Source of the DNA: Lysinibacillus pakistanensis
GTDB taxonomy: Bacteria; Bacillota; Bacilli; Bacillales_A; Planococcaceae
Assembly (NCBI GenBank): GCA_001312325.1
Contig: BBDJ01000013.1
Span: forward strand, 1 to 64,000
Reading direction: 5' to 3'
DNA length: 64,000 nucleotides
A program made the translations under genes and the position numbers. Each line of letters opens with the position of its first letter. The first letter of the stretch is position 1. Below the pieces are notes generated by a model. That model searched no databases and had not been told where the DNA came from. It was given only the letters and a program-made list of their open reading frames with translations. Of this stretch, positions 29,943-40,682 are shown piece after piece.

Positions 29943-32263
29943 TTAATGTAATCGTTCATCAAACCATTGTTTTAATTCTATATAAGGCGCATAAACTAGC
30001 TTTTGCTCCATTTCAATCTGTTCTGAACGTTGTTTGTAAGACGGTGCCTCCGTAAGCGCCTGTTTTGTGGCATTCACGTTGACAGTCGTCAGTCCACTCT
30101 CCATTTTAACAAAACCAAGCTCAAAAAAACACCTGTGTCATAAATTTTAATGCATCTAACGGCCAACCTGTATGCTTTGCTAAATCAGCTAAATGCATAT
30201 TGAGTGGAAAAGCAGGACGGTTTTTCAAAAATTTATAGTACCAAGCAAATTGCTCGCGGGTCGGCAACCCATTGAAATATTGCGAATCAGGCATATAGAA
30301 ATGTGCATAAATACGGGATGGAGCTGTTTTTTTGCAAGACATTTTCTAACAGTTGAACATTTTGTGGTAAATCTAAAAGCACGATATAATTGCTTTGTTC
30401 CACATTTGAAAGTGAAGAATCTACTGCTAAAATAGGCTCACCAATAAGAGATTGGTAGTAAGTCACCGTCTCTTGACGGAAGGCAATAAAAGTTACTTCT
30501 TCTTTCGGAATGGTATTTAACCAGCGAGCCGTTTGACGAATACCACGAATATCAAATAATTGCCATTCTGTCGTTTGGACATCTTCTATCATAAATTGTG
30601 CTTTTTTTACGCCCTTGCCATTCGTTAATTTGTAAATCCCCAGTAAATGATACTTTTATTCCATATGTTAACTCGTCGTGTAAATGTCCTTTATTGAAAC
30701 CGACACTATCCAATTTTTCATAGCCATCCGTCAATTCCATTTTTATATGGTTTTCTGCTGCCCCAATTTTCCGCATAGAGGATATCTCTACATCTTCAAG
30801 CACATAAACAGGCTTTGGAAAATCTGTACCATATGGACCAAGCGTTGAAATTTCTTCAATGGCATCTGCTGAAATTTCATCCAGCTTCAGAGGAATGTCG
30901 ATAGTCAATACAGGTGTCAGTTGCTCCTGTGATAAACAAGCTTTTGCTTGAGCATCTAAGCGTAATCTTAATTCGTCAACATGCTCGCTAGCTAATGTCA
31001 TGCCGGCTGCCATAGGATGTCCACCAAAATGAGGCAGTATATCTCTATTCTTGGCTAGTTCATTGTACAAATGGAATCCTTCAATACTACGGGCAGAGCT
31101 TTTGCTGTCCGCTTTTCATTGTCTAATGAAAGTACGATTGTTGGACGGTAATAAAGTTCAACAAGTCGAGATGCAACTATTCCCACGACACCTGCATTCC
31201 AGCCCTCTCCTGCTATAACTATAACAAGTGAATTGCGAATTTTTTTCATCCGATTCAATAAGAGCAACTGCCTGATCTGTTATGCTTTTAACAATATCTT
31301 TGCGTTCACTATTACATGCATTGAGCTGTTTTGCCAATGCTGTTGCCTTTGCATGATCCTCGGCCATTAATAGCTCTACACCTGGTGCTGCTTCGCCAAG
31401 GCGACCAACTGCATTTAAGCGAGGACCAAAATAAAAGCCGATTGTTTCTTCGTTGATTTTAGCTTGCTCGGCACTTGCTACTTCACACATTGCCAATACC
31501 CAAGGGCTAAGAGAACGGCGCATTTCTTCTATTCCTCGTTTGACAAGATAGCGATTTTCATCCACTAATGGTACTAAATCTGCAATTGTTCCGACAGCTA
31601 CCAATTCTATTAAATGTGTAGGTAACTCCCTATATAGGGCATGCGCTAACTTAAAAGCGACACCTACACCTGCAAGCTCGCCAAATGGATAATGCCCTTC
31701 TGGTATACGAGGATGTAAAATAATATCCGCTGGTGGTAATTCATCGCCAGGTTCATGATGGTCTGTGACAATAACATCCATTCCAAGGTCCTTTGCAATA
31801 CGAATCGGTTCAATGCCCGAAATTCCATTATCTACTGTAATAATTAGCTTGACACCCTCGTCACATGCTTCACGAAATAAATCCCCATGAGTCCATAGCC
31901 ATGAATAAAACGATTCGGAATTTTAAACGATACATCCGCTCCAAGATCAAGTAGCACATTAAGCATGACAGTTGTACTTGTCACACCATCGGCATCATAA
32001 TCACCATAAACTAATATTTTTTCTCCATTTTCAAGTGCTTGCTCAATACGTGCCACAGCTTCTGCCATGTTATGCATTAAAAATGGGTCATGAATATTTG
32101 CTTCTGTCATATTTAATAAACTCTCTGCATCAGTGGTTGTTGTGCAGCCCCGTGCCGCTAAAATTTTTGCCGCAATTGCAGATAGCTGTAGGTCATTTTG
32201 TAATGTTTGTACAAGTTTGGCATCTGGTCGCTCCACTCGCCATCTTTTTTTTGATAGAATCAT
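29943..32263 (-). CDS. recJ: Single-stranded-DNA-specific exonuclease RecJ
   Basis: About 773 residues over six frame pieces. The DHH core shows VYGDYDADGVTSTTVML, IVTDHHEPGDELP and HPRIPEGHYPFGELAG. The DHHA1 domain has FYFGPRLNAVGRLGEA and GGHPMAAGMTLASEH, and an OB-fold and Firmicute-specific C-terminal domain follow. Breaks are at A/T runs near 31840, 31245, 31080, 30608, 30330 and 30130. It degrades single-stranded DNA 5' to 3' in recombination and mismatch repair. It lies just upstream of apt. Confidence 0.95.
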
Positions 32264-32370
32264 CTTCTCACTTCCTTACGAAGGCTATTATACCGAAAAT
32301 CTAACTGATTGGCACTATCAGTTAGATTGATAGTTTTATCTGCTAAATTCTTGTTTCTGTCCCCCTCATA

Positions 32371-32398
32371 AAAAAAAGCCTACTCATTAAAGAGTAGA
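32371..32398 (-). terminator. Terminator of the trp operon
   Basis: GTCTACTC pairs with GAGTAGGC (one G-U) and is followed by T8 on the minus strand. The inferred trpA stop lies in the loop. Confidence 0.8.
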
Positions 32399-33181
32399 CT
32401 TCTCTAGCACACCTTTAGAAGCGAGCACTAATGATTCAATCTTATGCCAATTTTTTTTCGTGTAGTGCCGTCACAATCGCACTACCAACAATAACCCCAT
32501 CACTAAGCGCACCCATACTAATTACCTGCTCAGGTGTCGAAATACCAAATCCTGCCATAACAGGAATTTTACTTGCTTCACGTAAGCGAGCAAAATGGTC
32601 ATCTAAATCATCTGCAAAGCTTGAGCGAGCCCCAGTAATGCCATTGACTGTCACAGCGTAGACAAAACCTTGACTAGCAGCCGCGATACGTGCGATTCGG
32701 TCAGGTGGACTTGTTAACGATACTAGCTGAATGATGTCAATACTATGGGGATTTAATGCCTTCTGCAATATAGCACTTTCCTCTAATGGAACATCAGGAA
32801 CGATTAACCCCTTTACTCCCCCTGCCACACAAGCTTTCGCAAATTCCTCTAAGCCATAAGCTAAAATAGGATTAAAATAAGTCATAACCACCAATGGTAC
32901 ATGAATTTCTGCTCTAAAGGAGGCCAGTTCTTCTAGCACTTTCCGTAATGTCACGCCTGCCGCTAATGCTCGTTCACCTGCTCGTTCTATTGTTGGACCA
33001 TCCGCAACAGGGTCTGTAAATGGGATACCGACCTCAATAGCCGTCACTTCTAATTGCTGAAGCTTTAGAATCGTAGGTCTTAACGTTTCTAGCCCACCAT
33101 CTCCTGCCATAATATATGGCACAAATGCTTTATGACCAGCATTTTTTTGTTTGTTCAATTGCCTGCTGTAATGTTGTCATG
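32387..33181 (-). CDS. trpA: Tryptophan synthase alpha chain
   Basis: About 264 residues. It starts [10 protein letters not shown] at 33181; a 7-T run near 33145 should be 6. The catalytic Glu is in [21 protein letters not shown] with [11 protein letters not shown] upstream. The second catalytic Asp and the flexible loop lie around [22 protein letters not shown] is the phosphate site. An 8-T run near 32450 adds or removes a tail; with 7 the protein continues [18 protein letters not shown] and stops at 32387. It overlaps trpB by ATGA. Confidence 0.94.
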
Positions 33182-34388
33182 ATACATCCCCTCCTAATGC
33201 TTTACGGACTGTATGAACATCTTTATCTCCTCGGCCTGATAAGCATATAACAATGATATCATCTGTAGACATTGTTTTCGCCAGCTTTGCTGTATAAGCA
33301 ATAGCATGAGAGCTCTCTAATGCAGGAAGTATGCCTTCTGTGCGACTTAGTAACTGTAAGCCTTCAAGTGCTTCACTATCTGTAATCGCATCAAAATGAG
33401 CACGGCCAATATCATGTAAATAGCAATGTTCTGGGCCCTTTCCTGGATAATCTAGCCCAGCAGATATAGAGTGCGCCTCCTGTACAAAGCCATTATCATC
33501 CTGTAATAAATACATATATGCTCCATGTAAAACACCTAGCTGACCACCAGCAATAGCCGCTGCATGTTTTCCTGTTTCAATACCACTTCCAGCAGCCTCC
33601 ACACCATATAACGCTACAGCTTCGTCATTGACAAAGGGATGAAACATACCAATTGCATTACTACCACCACCGATACAGGCAACAACTGCATCTGGTAAAC
33701 GACCTTCCTTTTCTAAAATTTGCTGTCTCGTTTCAACACCAATGACACGCTGGAAGTCTCTGACGATTTTGGGGAATGGATGAGGCCCTAAAGCTGAGCC
33801 TAAAATATAATGCGTGTCCTCAACATTTGTCACCCAATAGCGAAGTGCAGCATTAACAGCATCTTTCAATGTTTTAGACCCTGTTTCGACAGACTCCACT
33901 TTTGTACCAAGTAGCTCCATGCGAAATACATTTAGCTGTTGACGTTTGATATCCTCAGCACCCATAAAGACAACACACTCAAGGTTTAATAGTGCACATG
34001 CTGTTGCCGTTGCTACGCCATGCTGCCCTGCTCCTGTTTCAGCTACAATTTTCTTTTTACCCATTCGTTTAGCCAGTAGTGCCTGACCTATGGCATTATT
34101 GATTTTATGGGCACCAGTATGATTTAAATCTTCTCGCTTTAAGTAAATTTTCGCACCACCTAGCACCTGGGTTAAGTTTTCTGCGTAGTACAACGGTGTC
34201 TCACGCCCAACATATTGTTGTAAATAATAAGCTAGCTCATCCGTAAATTTCTGATCGCTCATTGCCTCATCATAAGCTAATTCTAATTCCTGCAAGGCTG
34301 TCATTAATGTTTCTGGAACAAATTGTCCTCCAAATTTTCCGTAACGTCCTTCCTTTGTCGGTACGCTATTTGCTATTGAATTTACCAT
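33177..34388 (-). CDS. trpB: Tryptophan synthase beta chain
   Basis: Intact, 403 residues. The PLP lysine is in [19 protein letters not shown], the catalytic Glu in [16 protein letters not shown], and the PLP phosphate loop is [31 protein letters not shown] near the start is the family opening, so this is TrpB1 and not TrpB2. It overlaps trpF at the start (TAATG) and trpA at the end. Confidence 0.97.
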   Translation of the reverse strand: MVNSIANSVPTKEGRYGKFGGQFVPETLMTALQELELAYDEAMSDQKFTDELAYYLQQYVGRETPLYYAENLTQVLGGAKIYLKREDLNHTGAHKINNAIGQALLAKRMGKKKIVAETGAGQHGVATATACALLNLECVVFMGAEDIKRQQLNVFRMELLGTKVESVETGSKTLKDAVNAALRYWVTNVEDTHYILGSALGPHPFPKIVRDFQRVIGVETRQQILEKEGRLPDAVVACIGGGSNAIGMFHPFVNDEAVALYGVEAAGSGIETGKHAAAIAGGQLGVLHGAYMYLLQDDNGFVQEAHSISAGLDYPGKGPEHCYLHDIGRAHFDAITDSEALEGLQLLSRTEGILPALESSHAIAYTAKLAKTMSTDDIIVICLSGRGDKDVHTVRKALGGDVS

Positions 34389-35002
34389 TATGCTCTTCCT
34401 TTCTTTACAGCCTGGATAAATGCCTTTATTTTTGCTTCGTCCTTTATACCATCTGTCTCCACACCGCTCGATACATCTACCATATAGGGCGATACTAGCG
34501 ATACAGCCTGCGCAATATTTTCAGCTTTCAAACCACCCGCTAATATTAATTTATCTCGCGGAATCCCTGCCATCTCTAGAAGTGTCCAATCAAATGTATG
34601 GCCGCTTCCGCCTTTAAAATCAGTGCCTGGTGCATCGAATAAATAATAGTCAACATTATAATTAGCAGCCGCACGAACATCTTCTTCATCACGGACTGAT
34701 AGCGCCTTAATCGCTGGATAACCTTGCTGACGGATAAATTCAGGTGTCTCTTCACCATGGAACTGCACATAATCTAGTGGCACGCCTTCTACAGCGGCTC
34801 GCAGTTCCTCCACACTTGGATTCACAAAGACTCCTATTTTCAAAACTTCTCCTGGCACTTCTTTTGCTAATTGATGTGCCTGTTCAATAGAAATTTGGCG
34901 CTTGCTTGGGGCAAAGACAAAACCAATGGCATCTGCCCCTGCCTCTACCGCCGCTCGTACATGCTGCTGTTCCTTCAGTCCACAAATTTTAACCTTTGTC
35001 AT
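34388..35002 (-). CDS. trpF: Phosphoribosylanthranilate isomerase
   Basis: Intact, 204 residues. The catalytic Cys is in [16 protein letters not shown] and the Asp in [35 protein letters not shown] and [13 protein letters not shown] hold the phosphate. It is a separate gene here, not fused to trpC as in enterobacteria, and overlaps trpC by four bases. Confidence 0.96.
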   Translation of the reverse strand: MTKVKICGLKEQQHVRAAVEAGADAIGFVFAPSKRQISIEQAHQLAKEVPGEVLKIGVFVNPSVEELRAAVEGVPLDYVQFHGEETPEFIRQQGYPAIKALSVRDEEDVRAAANYNVDYYLFDAPGTDFKGGSGHTFDWTLLEMAGIPRDKLILAGGLKAENIAQAVSLVSPYMVDVSSGVETDGIKDEAKIKAFIQAVKKGRA

Positions 35003-35792
35003 ACAGATGCCTCCAACTTGCTTACCTGTAAACTTTTTAGTGCGGCTCCTGCATCACCACTACGCATCAAGGACTCGCCAACAAGAACACCACTGGCCCC
35101 CATTGCTGCCACCGTTTTAGCATCTTCCTGGTGCCAAATGCCACTTTCACTAATTAACACGCGCTCCTCTTCGAACGGAAAAGCTTGTGCAATTTCACGT
35201 GTTCGTTCTAAGCTCACCTCAAAGGAGCGTAAATCACGGTTATTAACGCCAATCAATTGAGCTCCTACTGCCAAAGCTCGTTCAAGCTCCTGAAGATCAT
35301 GCACTTCAACTAATACCTCTAAATTTAAACTTGTCGCATAGCTATATAAATCTCGCAGTATCTCATCTGTTAATGCAGCGGCAATTAATAAAATAATGGA
35401 TGCACCTGATGATTTGGCAAATCGAATTTGTACACGGTCAATCATAAAATCCTTACAAAGAAGAGGTATTTGAACAACATCGGCTACCTCGGCTAAATCC
35501 TTAAAGGACCCTTTAAAAAAATTCCTTATCTGTTAGTACAGAAATAGCCGCTGCCCCTGCTTGTTCATATATTTTTGCTTGAGCAACTGGATCTGCTCCT
35601 TCTGCAATAAGCCCTTTAGAAGGCGATGCACGCTTCATCTCAGAGATAACCTGTAATGTTTCCGATGTTCGTAATTGCTCAAATAATGATGGGCGTGGCT
35701 TTTCTGTAAAATAAGCAAGTGGGTCAGGCTGTTCAAGTAAAGCACAAACCTCTATTTTTTTTCTGTTCAATAATTTTATTTAAAATATTCAT
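34999..35792 (-). CDS. trpC: Indole-3-glycerol-phosphate synthase
   Basis: About 264 residues. [20 protein letters not shown] gives the first catalytic Lys and the SPS motif. [35 protein letters not shown] and [13 protein letters not shown] follow. Breaks lie at an 8-T run near 35757-35764 and at a 7-A run near 35515-35521. The ATG at 35792 overlaps the end of trpD. Confidence 0.95.
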
Positions 35793-36820
35793 TGTCCAAC
35801 CTCCACTTCTTTAATTCTCTCGCTGAAAGCAACGACTGCTTCTAATTTCTGTAATGCACGCCCACTAAAAATGCTATCCCTCGCCATTTCTACGCCCTCT
35901 TTTACCGTTTCAGCTTTACCATAACTAAAAAGCCCAATACCCGCGTTTAATAATACTGTGTCAAAGTAAGCACTTTGTTTACCAGCTAATAATTTTCGCA
36001 TAATAGCTGCATTTTCATCTGCATTTCCCCCTCGGATTGACTCTAGTGGCGCATAGCTAAGCCCTGCATCCTCTGCAGTTAATGAAAAAGGAATTAAGTC
36101 TCCTTTATCCACCAAGACAAAGGTATTTTGCCCAGCTAATGACGCCTCGTCTAACCCCTGTGGCCCAGAAACAACTATCGCCCGCTCACGTCCAAGCATT
36201 TGTAAAACTGAAGCGTACTCCATGACAAAATTAGGTCGATTAATACCCGTAAATTGCGTTGATAATGAAACTGGGTTCGTAAGGGGGCCCACAAGATTAA
36301 AAATTGTTGGCTTACCTAGAGATCGACGCACTTCACCAATACGCTTTAATTTCGGATGCACATTTGGCGCATATAGAAATGCAATTCCCTCTGTCTCCAA
36401 CAATTCAACAGTTTGCTCAATAGTAATGTGGGTATGGATACCGAGTGCTTCTAAAACATCCGCACTTCCTGATGCTGAGGAAATTTTGCGATTACCATGC
36501 TTAGCCATTTGAACACCTGCTCCAGCTAAAACGAAAGCGGAGGCAGTACTGATATTAAAGGTATTCAAACCATCACCACCTGTACCACAATTATCCATAT
36601 ATACACTTGCTCTTGTAGGTACATTAAGAGCAAATGAACGCATAACAGTTGCCAATGCCGCTACTTCATGCGCCGTTTCGCCCTTCGTCGATAATGCTGT
36701 TAGAAAGCAAGCAATTTCCTCCTTCGGTGTATCATCCTGGAACATCCAATTTGCTGCCTCCAGCATTTCTTCATAAATGAGATGCTCTCGCAGCTGAACC
36801 TTTTGCTGAATAGCTTCCAT
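35789..36820 (-). CDS. trpD: Anthranilate phosphoribosyltransferase
   Basis: Intact, 343 residues. The PRPP glycine loop DNCGTGGDGLNTFNIST is near residue 78, and AKHGNRKISSASGSADVLEALG and RSLGKPTIFNLVGPLTNP are the anthranilate site motifs. It overlaps both neighbours by a few bases, so trpE to trpA is one translationally coupled unit. Confidence 0.97.
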   Translation of the reverse strand: MEAIQQKVQLREHLIYEEMLEAANWMFQDDTPKEEIACFLTALSTKGETAHEVAALATVMRSFALNVPTRASVYMDNCGTGGDGLNTFNISTASAFVLAGAGVQMAKHGNRKISSASGSADVLEALGIHTHITIEQTVELLETEGIAFLYAPNVHPKLKRIGEVRRSLGKPTIFNLVGPLTNPVSLSTQFTGINRPNFVMEYASVLQMLGRERAIVVSGPQGLDEASLAGQNTFVLVDKGDLIPFSLTAEDAGLSYAPLESIRGGNADENAAIMRKLLAGKQSAYFDTVLLNAGIGLFSYGKAETVKEGVEMARDSIFSGRALQKLEAVVAFSERIKEVEVGQ

Positions 36821-38176
36821 TAATGTTGACCTCCTTCTTTTTCAAATAGCTGTAAAAAAACCCCGTTCTTCCTCTTCTACCTGTTTCGAAATTTCATTGG
36901 TATTTGTATATTTCGTAACCGTTATAGTTGTTTGCATATGCATCGTTTCATTGGCTATCACCATTGATTTTCCTGTTAAGGCAAAATCAAGATGACCATT
37001 GAAGCCAATAAATCCAAGGGCACCTCCAAAAATACCAGCAGCCTGACTTAATTTCTCTAAATATGCCTTTGGAATTTCCGTTGGTGCGAAGGGCGGTAAT
37101 GTCGCGGCTAAGACATCAAGTGCATGAAGCATCGGTAAAATTTGACCTTCTACCCTAGATGTCATGTGTAAAGCTTGCTTTGAACGTTCAATTTTCATCG
37201 TTTCAATTGCCTGAATCGAATCTCGGAAGCATACTGACTGCAGCTCTTGCTGAATAGCGGAAACAAGTACCCCATGAGATTTTCCCATTTCTGTGTTTTC
37301 CACTAGCTTCCGTTCTTGTTCCAAGTCTTCTCCTTTCGTTTTACCTCTAGGGAGCGTTCCTTCAGTTGGCGATGCAATAACTCGCTCACCCTTAACTCGA
37401 ATAAGACTTTCAGGAGAGGTACCTAAAACAACATGATCCTCAAATTCTATATAGTACATATAGGCTGCAGGATTTTTCTTCCGTAACTGACGATATAGAG
37501 CAAAAGCATCTCCTTGAAAATCAGCTATTAGGCGCTTCGATAGCACAACCCTTGTAGTCTCCTCATCCAAAATATCTTTAATAGCAGTAAGAGCGCTCTC
37601 AAAATGTTCATTTGTAGCTGAATGCTTTGGAGCATAATGACAATCTGAATCCTCAGCCTCTCTAGCATTTATCAGCTGTTGTGCTAGCTCTTCTAAATTG
37701 GGTTCCTTTTTTTCTGCATCTATATTTGTATGAATCAGTGTAACCTCGTCTGTTACATGGTCAAAAACAATAACTGTCTCATAAACATGAAAATGCACAA
37801 CGGGTAGCTCCACATTAGCCTGTTCAGTAAAAATTGACGTTGCCCCATGACCTACATAACCAACAGCACCTCCTGAAAACGGGAACAGTGTAGTGTTGGA
37901 AATTCGCGGCATTAATCTTTTCAATAGCACAAATAAATCACCTTTATGTGTATATGTTTTTCCTGTTTTATAGGAGTACTCTTGAATTTCATCTCCTTGG
38001 CCTTTGTATGTTTTTCTAGGGTTAGCACCAATAAAAGAAACGTCCTACTCCCTCATGCTGGCTGAACTCTCTAGCAAAAATTTATGATTACCTTGTAAGC
38101 GTCTAAAAATTAAAATCGGTGTTAAAGAATCACCATTAATCGTTTTCATCTTTGTTCTTGAACTAGTAGATAGCAT
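36820..38176 (-). CDS. trpE: Anthranilate synthase component I
   Basis: About 450 residues. The chorismate-binding core is clear: VLGTSPESLIRVKGERVIASP, EGTLPRGKTKGEDLEQERKL and FGGALGFIGFNGHLDFAL. SFIGANPRKTY marks the N-terminal domain that binds feedback tryptophan. An in-frame TAG at 38045-38047 and a 7-T run near 36847 break it; the corrected tail LQLFEKEGGQH overlaps trpD. The sequence around the TAG lacks bases to make the usual GVGRFSFIG, so I infer errors and not a dead gene. No trpG amidotransferase is in the operon, as in Bacillus where it sits with folate genes. Confidence 0.92.
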
Positions 38177-38229
38177 AAGTACCAAGCTCCTTTCTAAAAT
38201 TCCCTATGAATGTAAAGATTGCAGAAAAT

Positions 38230-38640
38230 AAAAAAAGCCCTCTGCAAAAAGGAATTTCCTAATTGCAGAGGACGATCAAGACCGCGTTGCCACCTCTTAT
38301 TAGAGCATATTGCTCTCCCTTATGTGCTCTGTCTACGCATTGACAAATCCAATACGCAAAGATAGTCCGAAGACATCTACTTTTTAACCTTTACATGGTC
38401 AATAAAGTTAAAGCACCCCCTATAACGTAGGGAAGCCGTTCGCTTTTCTTATAAAAGCGACTCTCATAAGTCCATTCACATAAGCTACAAATCAGTTCAC
38501 ACCATCCACTGACTCTCTAAATTGCACGCTTATGCTACTATTCTTATTCAACAATTTCTCAGCTATTCTTATCTAAACTCAGCTCATCTGTTCTTTGGCT
38601 AGTCTCGCTCCCGAAACCTTCTACCATTACCGAACAAAAA
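38230..38640 (-). promoter_or_regulatory. Tryptophan T-box riboswitch of the trp operon
   Basis: The variant T-box GAGGTGGCAACGCGG is at 38281-38296 on the minus strand. Just downstream the stem CCTCTGCAA/TTGCAGAGG with T7 (38231-38271) is the terminator. In stem I the specifier loop reads GTGAATGGACTTATG, in which TGG follows GAA and precedes A, the standard T-box setting, so the specifier is the tryptophan codon UGG. The AGAGAG element lies about 55 bases before it. Confidence 0.92.
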
Positions 38641-38649
38641 GTTAGCCTT

Positions 38650-38678
38650 ATTCTATGCCAAACTACTGAAATTGTCAA
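38650..38678 (-). promoter_or_regulatory. Sigma-A promoter of the trp operon
   Basis: TTGACA (38673-38678), a 17-base spacer and TAGAAT (38650-38655) on the minus strand, directly upstream of the T-box leader. Confidence 0.8.
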
Positions 38679-38798
38679 TGAATTCTGAGAAAAAGAAAAA
38701 ATATGTATGGAATGATAAAAACATTATTAGTAAAAATCCCTTTTATCTATTCAACAAAAAGGAAGTAAAACTACCTAATTTTAAGCTTTTACCAAGTA

Positions 38799-38827
38799 TT
38801 GACCTTGTAAAAATATCAAGTTATAGT
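38799..38827 (+). promoter_or_regulatory. Sigma-A promoter of the chemoreceptor gene
   Basis: TTGACC (38799-38804), a 17-base spacer and TATAGT (38822-38827), about 50 bases before the start at 38878. Confidence 0.7.
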
Positions 38828-38877
38828 AATTTTAGAACATTAATTTTCTAATATTACGAAGGAAAGAAGGAACGTAA

Positions 38878-40569
38878 ATGTCCGTTCGCAAAAAACTAAA
38901 TATAGGATTTATTTCATTAATTTGTTTACTACTAATCTTAAGTATTCTCTCATTTCTTCAATTTAAAGTGGCTAAGAGAGATATAGATGAGACATTAAAT
39001 TATCGAATTGTCCAAATGCAATTAACACAAAAAAATACAGCAACAGCTTGCCTCTCAAGGCCTATTTTTACGTTCCTATATTTTAAATAGTAAAGATCAG
39101 ACAGCAAAAGCTAATTTAGAAAAATATGAAAAGCTATTGCCGGAGACAACTCAAGAACTGACTAGTATTGTACGTTCAGATTACACAAAAGATATTATGA
39201 AGCAAGTTTCTGCATTACAAAACGACTTACTGGCTAGTTCTGAAAAGGCGATGCAAGCATTTAATCATGGTAATACTGATTTAGCATTATCCTACATAAA
39301 TAATGATGTGACAAAATATAATAAGGAAATCTATGCTTTGACAAAAGAGCTATTAGATTATCATGAGGTGCAACTTCAAAACGTAGAGCAAACTGTTAAT
39401 CTAACTGTATCAAGAGCTATCATCATCTCCGTTGTCTTGCTTATTGTTAGTGTTTTTGTAGGACTATACTTTATGAATTTTGTGAAAAAAAGCTATCGTT
39501 CAACCACTACGACAGGTCATTGAGGCAGCTGATGCATTAGCACAAGGTGATTTAACAATTGCCCATCTTGACTATCGCTCAAAAGATGAAATTGGTATCC
39601 TTGCTACAGCAGTAAATACATTAAAACAAAATTTATCTAAGCTAATAGGAAGTGTACAAGACAGCTCTATGCATTTATCTGCTGCTTCTGAAGAGCTTTC
39701 TGCAAGCACTGAGGAAGTGACAGCGTCTTCAAGCGAGATTGCACATCGTGTAAAAGAAACAACAAGTCACTTAACTTCTTCGGCCAGTGCAGCCCAGCAA
39801 AATACAATCGCTATGGATGAAACCGCTGCTGGTGTACAACGTATCGCTGAGGCTACACAATATTTACATCACAACGCACTCAATATGACACAGCTTGCCC
39901 ATACAGGAGGTACAACCATTTTAACTGCCAAAGAGCAGATGGATACAATCTCTGGAACTACGACACGTATTGCTGATTTAACAAAAAAAACTTAGTAAAC
40001 AATCTGAAGATATTGGACAAATTACAAAAGTAATTACAGCCATTACGGAGCAAACCAATTTATTAGCATTGAATGCTGCTATCGAAGCAGCAAGAGCTGG
40101 TGAATATGGCAAAGGCTTTGCAGTCGTTGCAGATGAAGTGCGAAAGCTTGCAGAGGAATCGAAACAATCTGCGAGTCAAATTGTGGCTATTACAAATGAG
40201 ATTCAATTGGATACAAGAAATGTCGAGGATGCTGTCATTGAAGGCTTGGCATCTGTTCAAGACGGTGTAGCTAAAATTTACGAGGCAGGTGATGCCTTTG
40301 ACGCCATTTCATCATCTGTTCAAGACTTCACAGACCAGATTGAAGATATTTCAGCCACGTCGGAACAAATTTCGGCTGGCGCTCAAGAAGTAGCGGCCTC
40401 AATAACTGAAATCGCCTCAGGTGCAGGTATTTCAGCAAATAACGCCCAAATTATAGCCCAGGCAGTTGATGAACAAGTAGCCACAATGCAGCAGGTCAAT
40501 GCAGTAGCCGAGGAGCTTAGTGATAACGCCCAGCAACTACAGGCTTTACTACATCAATTTAGACTTTAA
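38878..40569 (+). CDS. Methyl-accepting chemotaxis protein
   Basis: About 563 residues. An N-terminal membrane anchor ([20 protein letters not shown]) is followed by a helical four-helix-bundle sensor of about 150 residues, a second anchor ([19 protein letters not shown]), a HAMP domain ([11 protein letters not shown]) and the signalling hairpin with the tip [20 protein letters not shown] and [15 protein letters not shown]. Breaks at A runs near 39030, 39485 and 39983 each resolve with one base. The ligand is unknown. The ribosome site AAGGAACG precedes the ATG. It is flanked by terminators, so it is a single-gene unit. Confidence 0.92.
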
Positions 40570-40580
40570 TGGACAAAACA

Positions 40581-40626
40581 AAAAGAATCTGCAACTTTCC
40601 AATGAAAGTATGCAGATTCTTTTTTT
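40581..40626. terminator. Terminator between the chemoreceptor gene and secDF
   Basis: AAAGAATCTGCA pairs with TGCAGATTCTTT and a T run follows; the arrangement could serve both convergent genes. Confidence 0.8.
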
Positions 40627-40682
40627 ATCATAAAAGCAGGGAAAGAAAATTTCCTTCCCTGCCCCCAATTTAAGGGCTCATA

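Noticed and set aside
34576..34770. 64-codon minus frame inside trpF
   Set aside because: Out-of-frame overlap with intact trpF; no ribosome site.
40063..40260. Frames opposite and overlapping the chemoreceptor signalling tip
   Set aside because: Shadows of the highly conserved coding region of the chemoreceptor.
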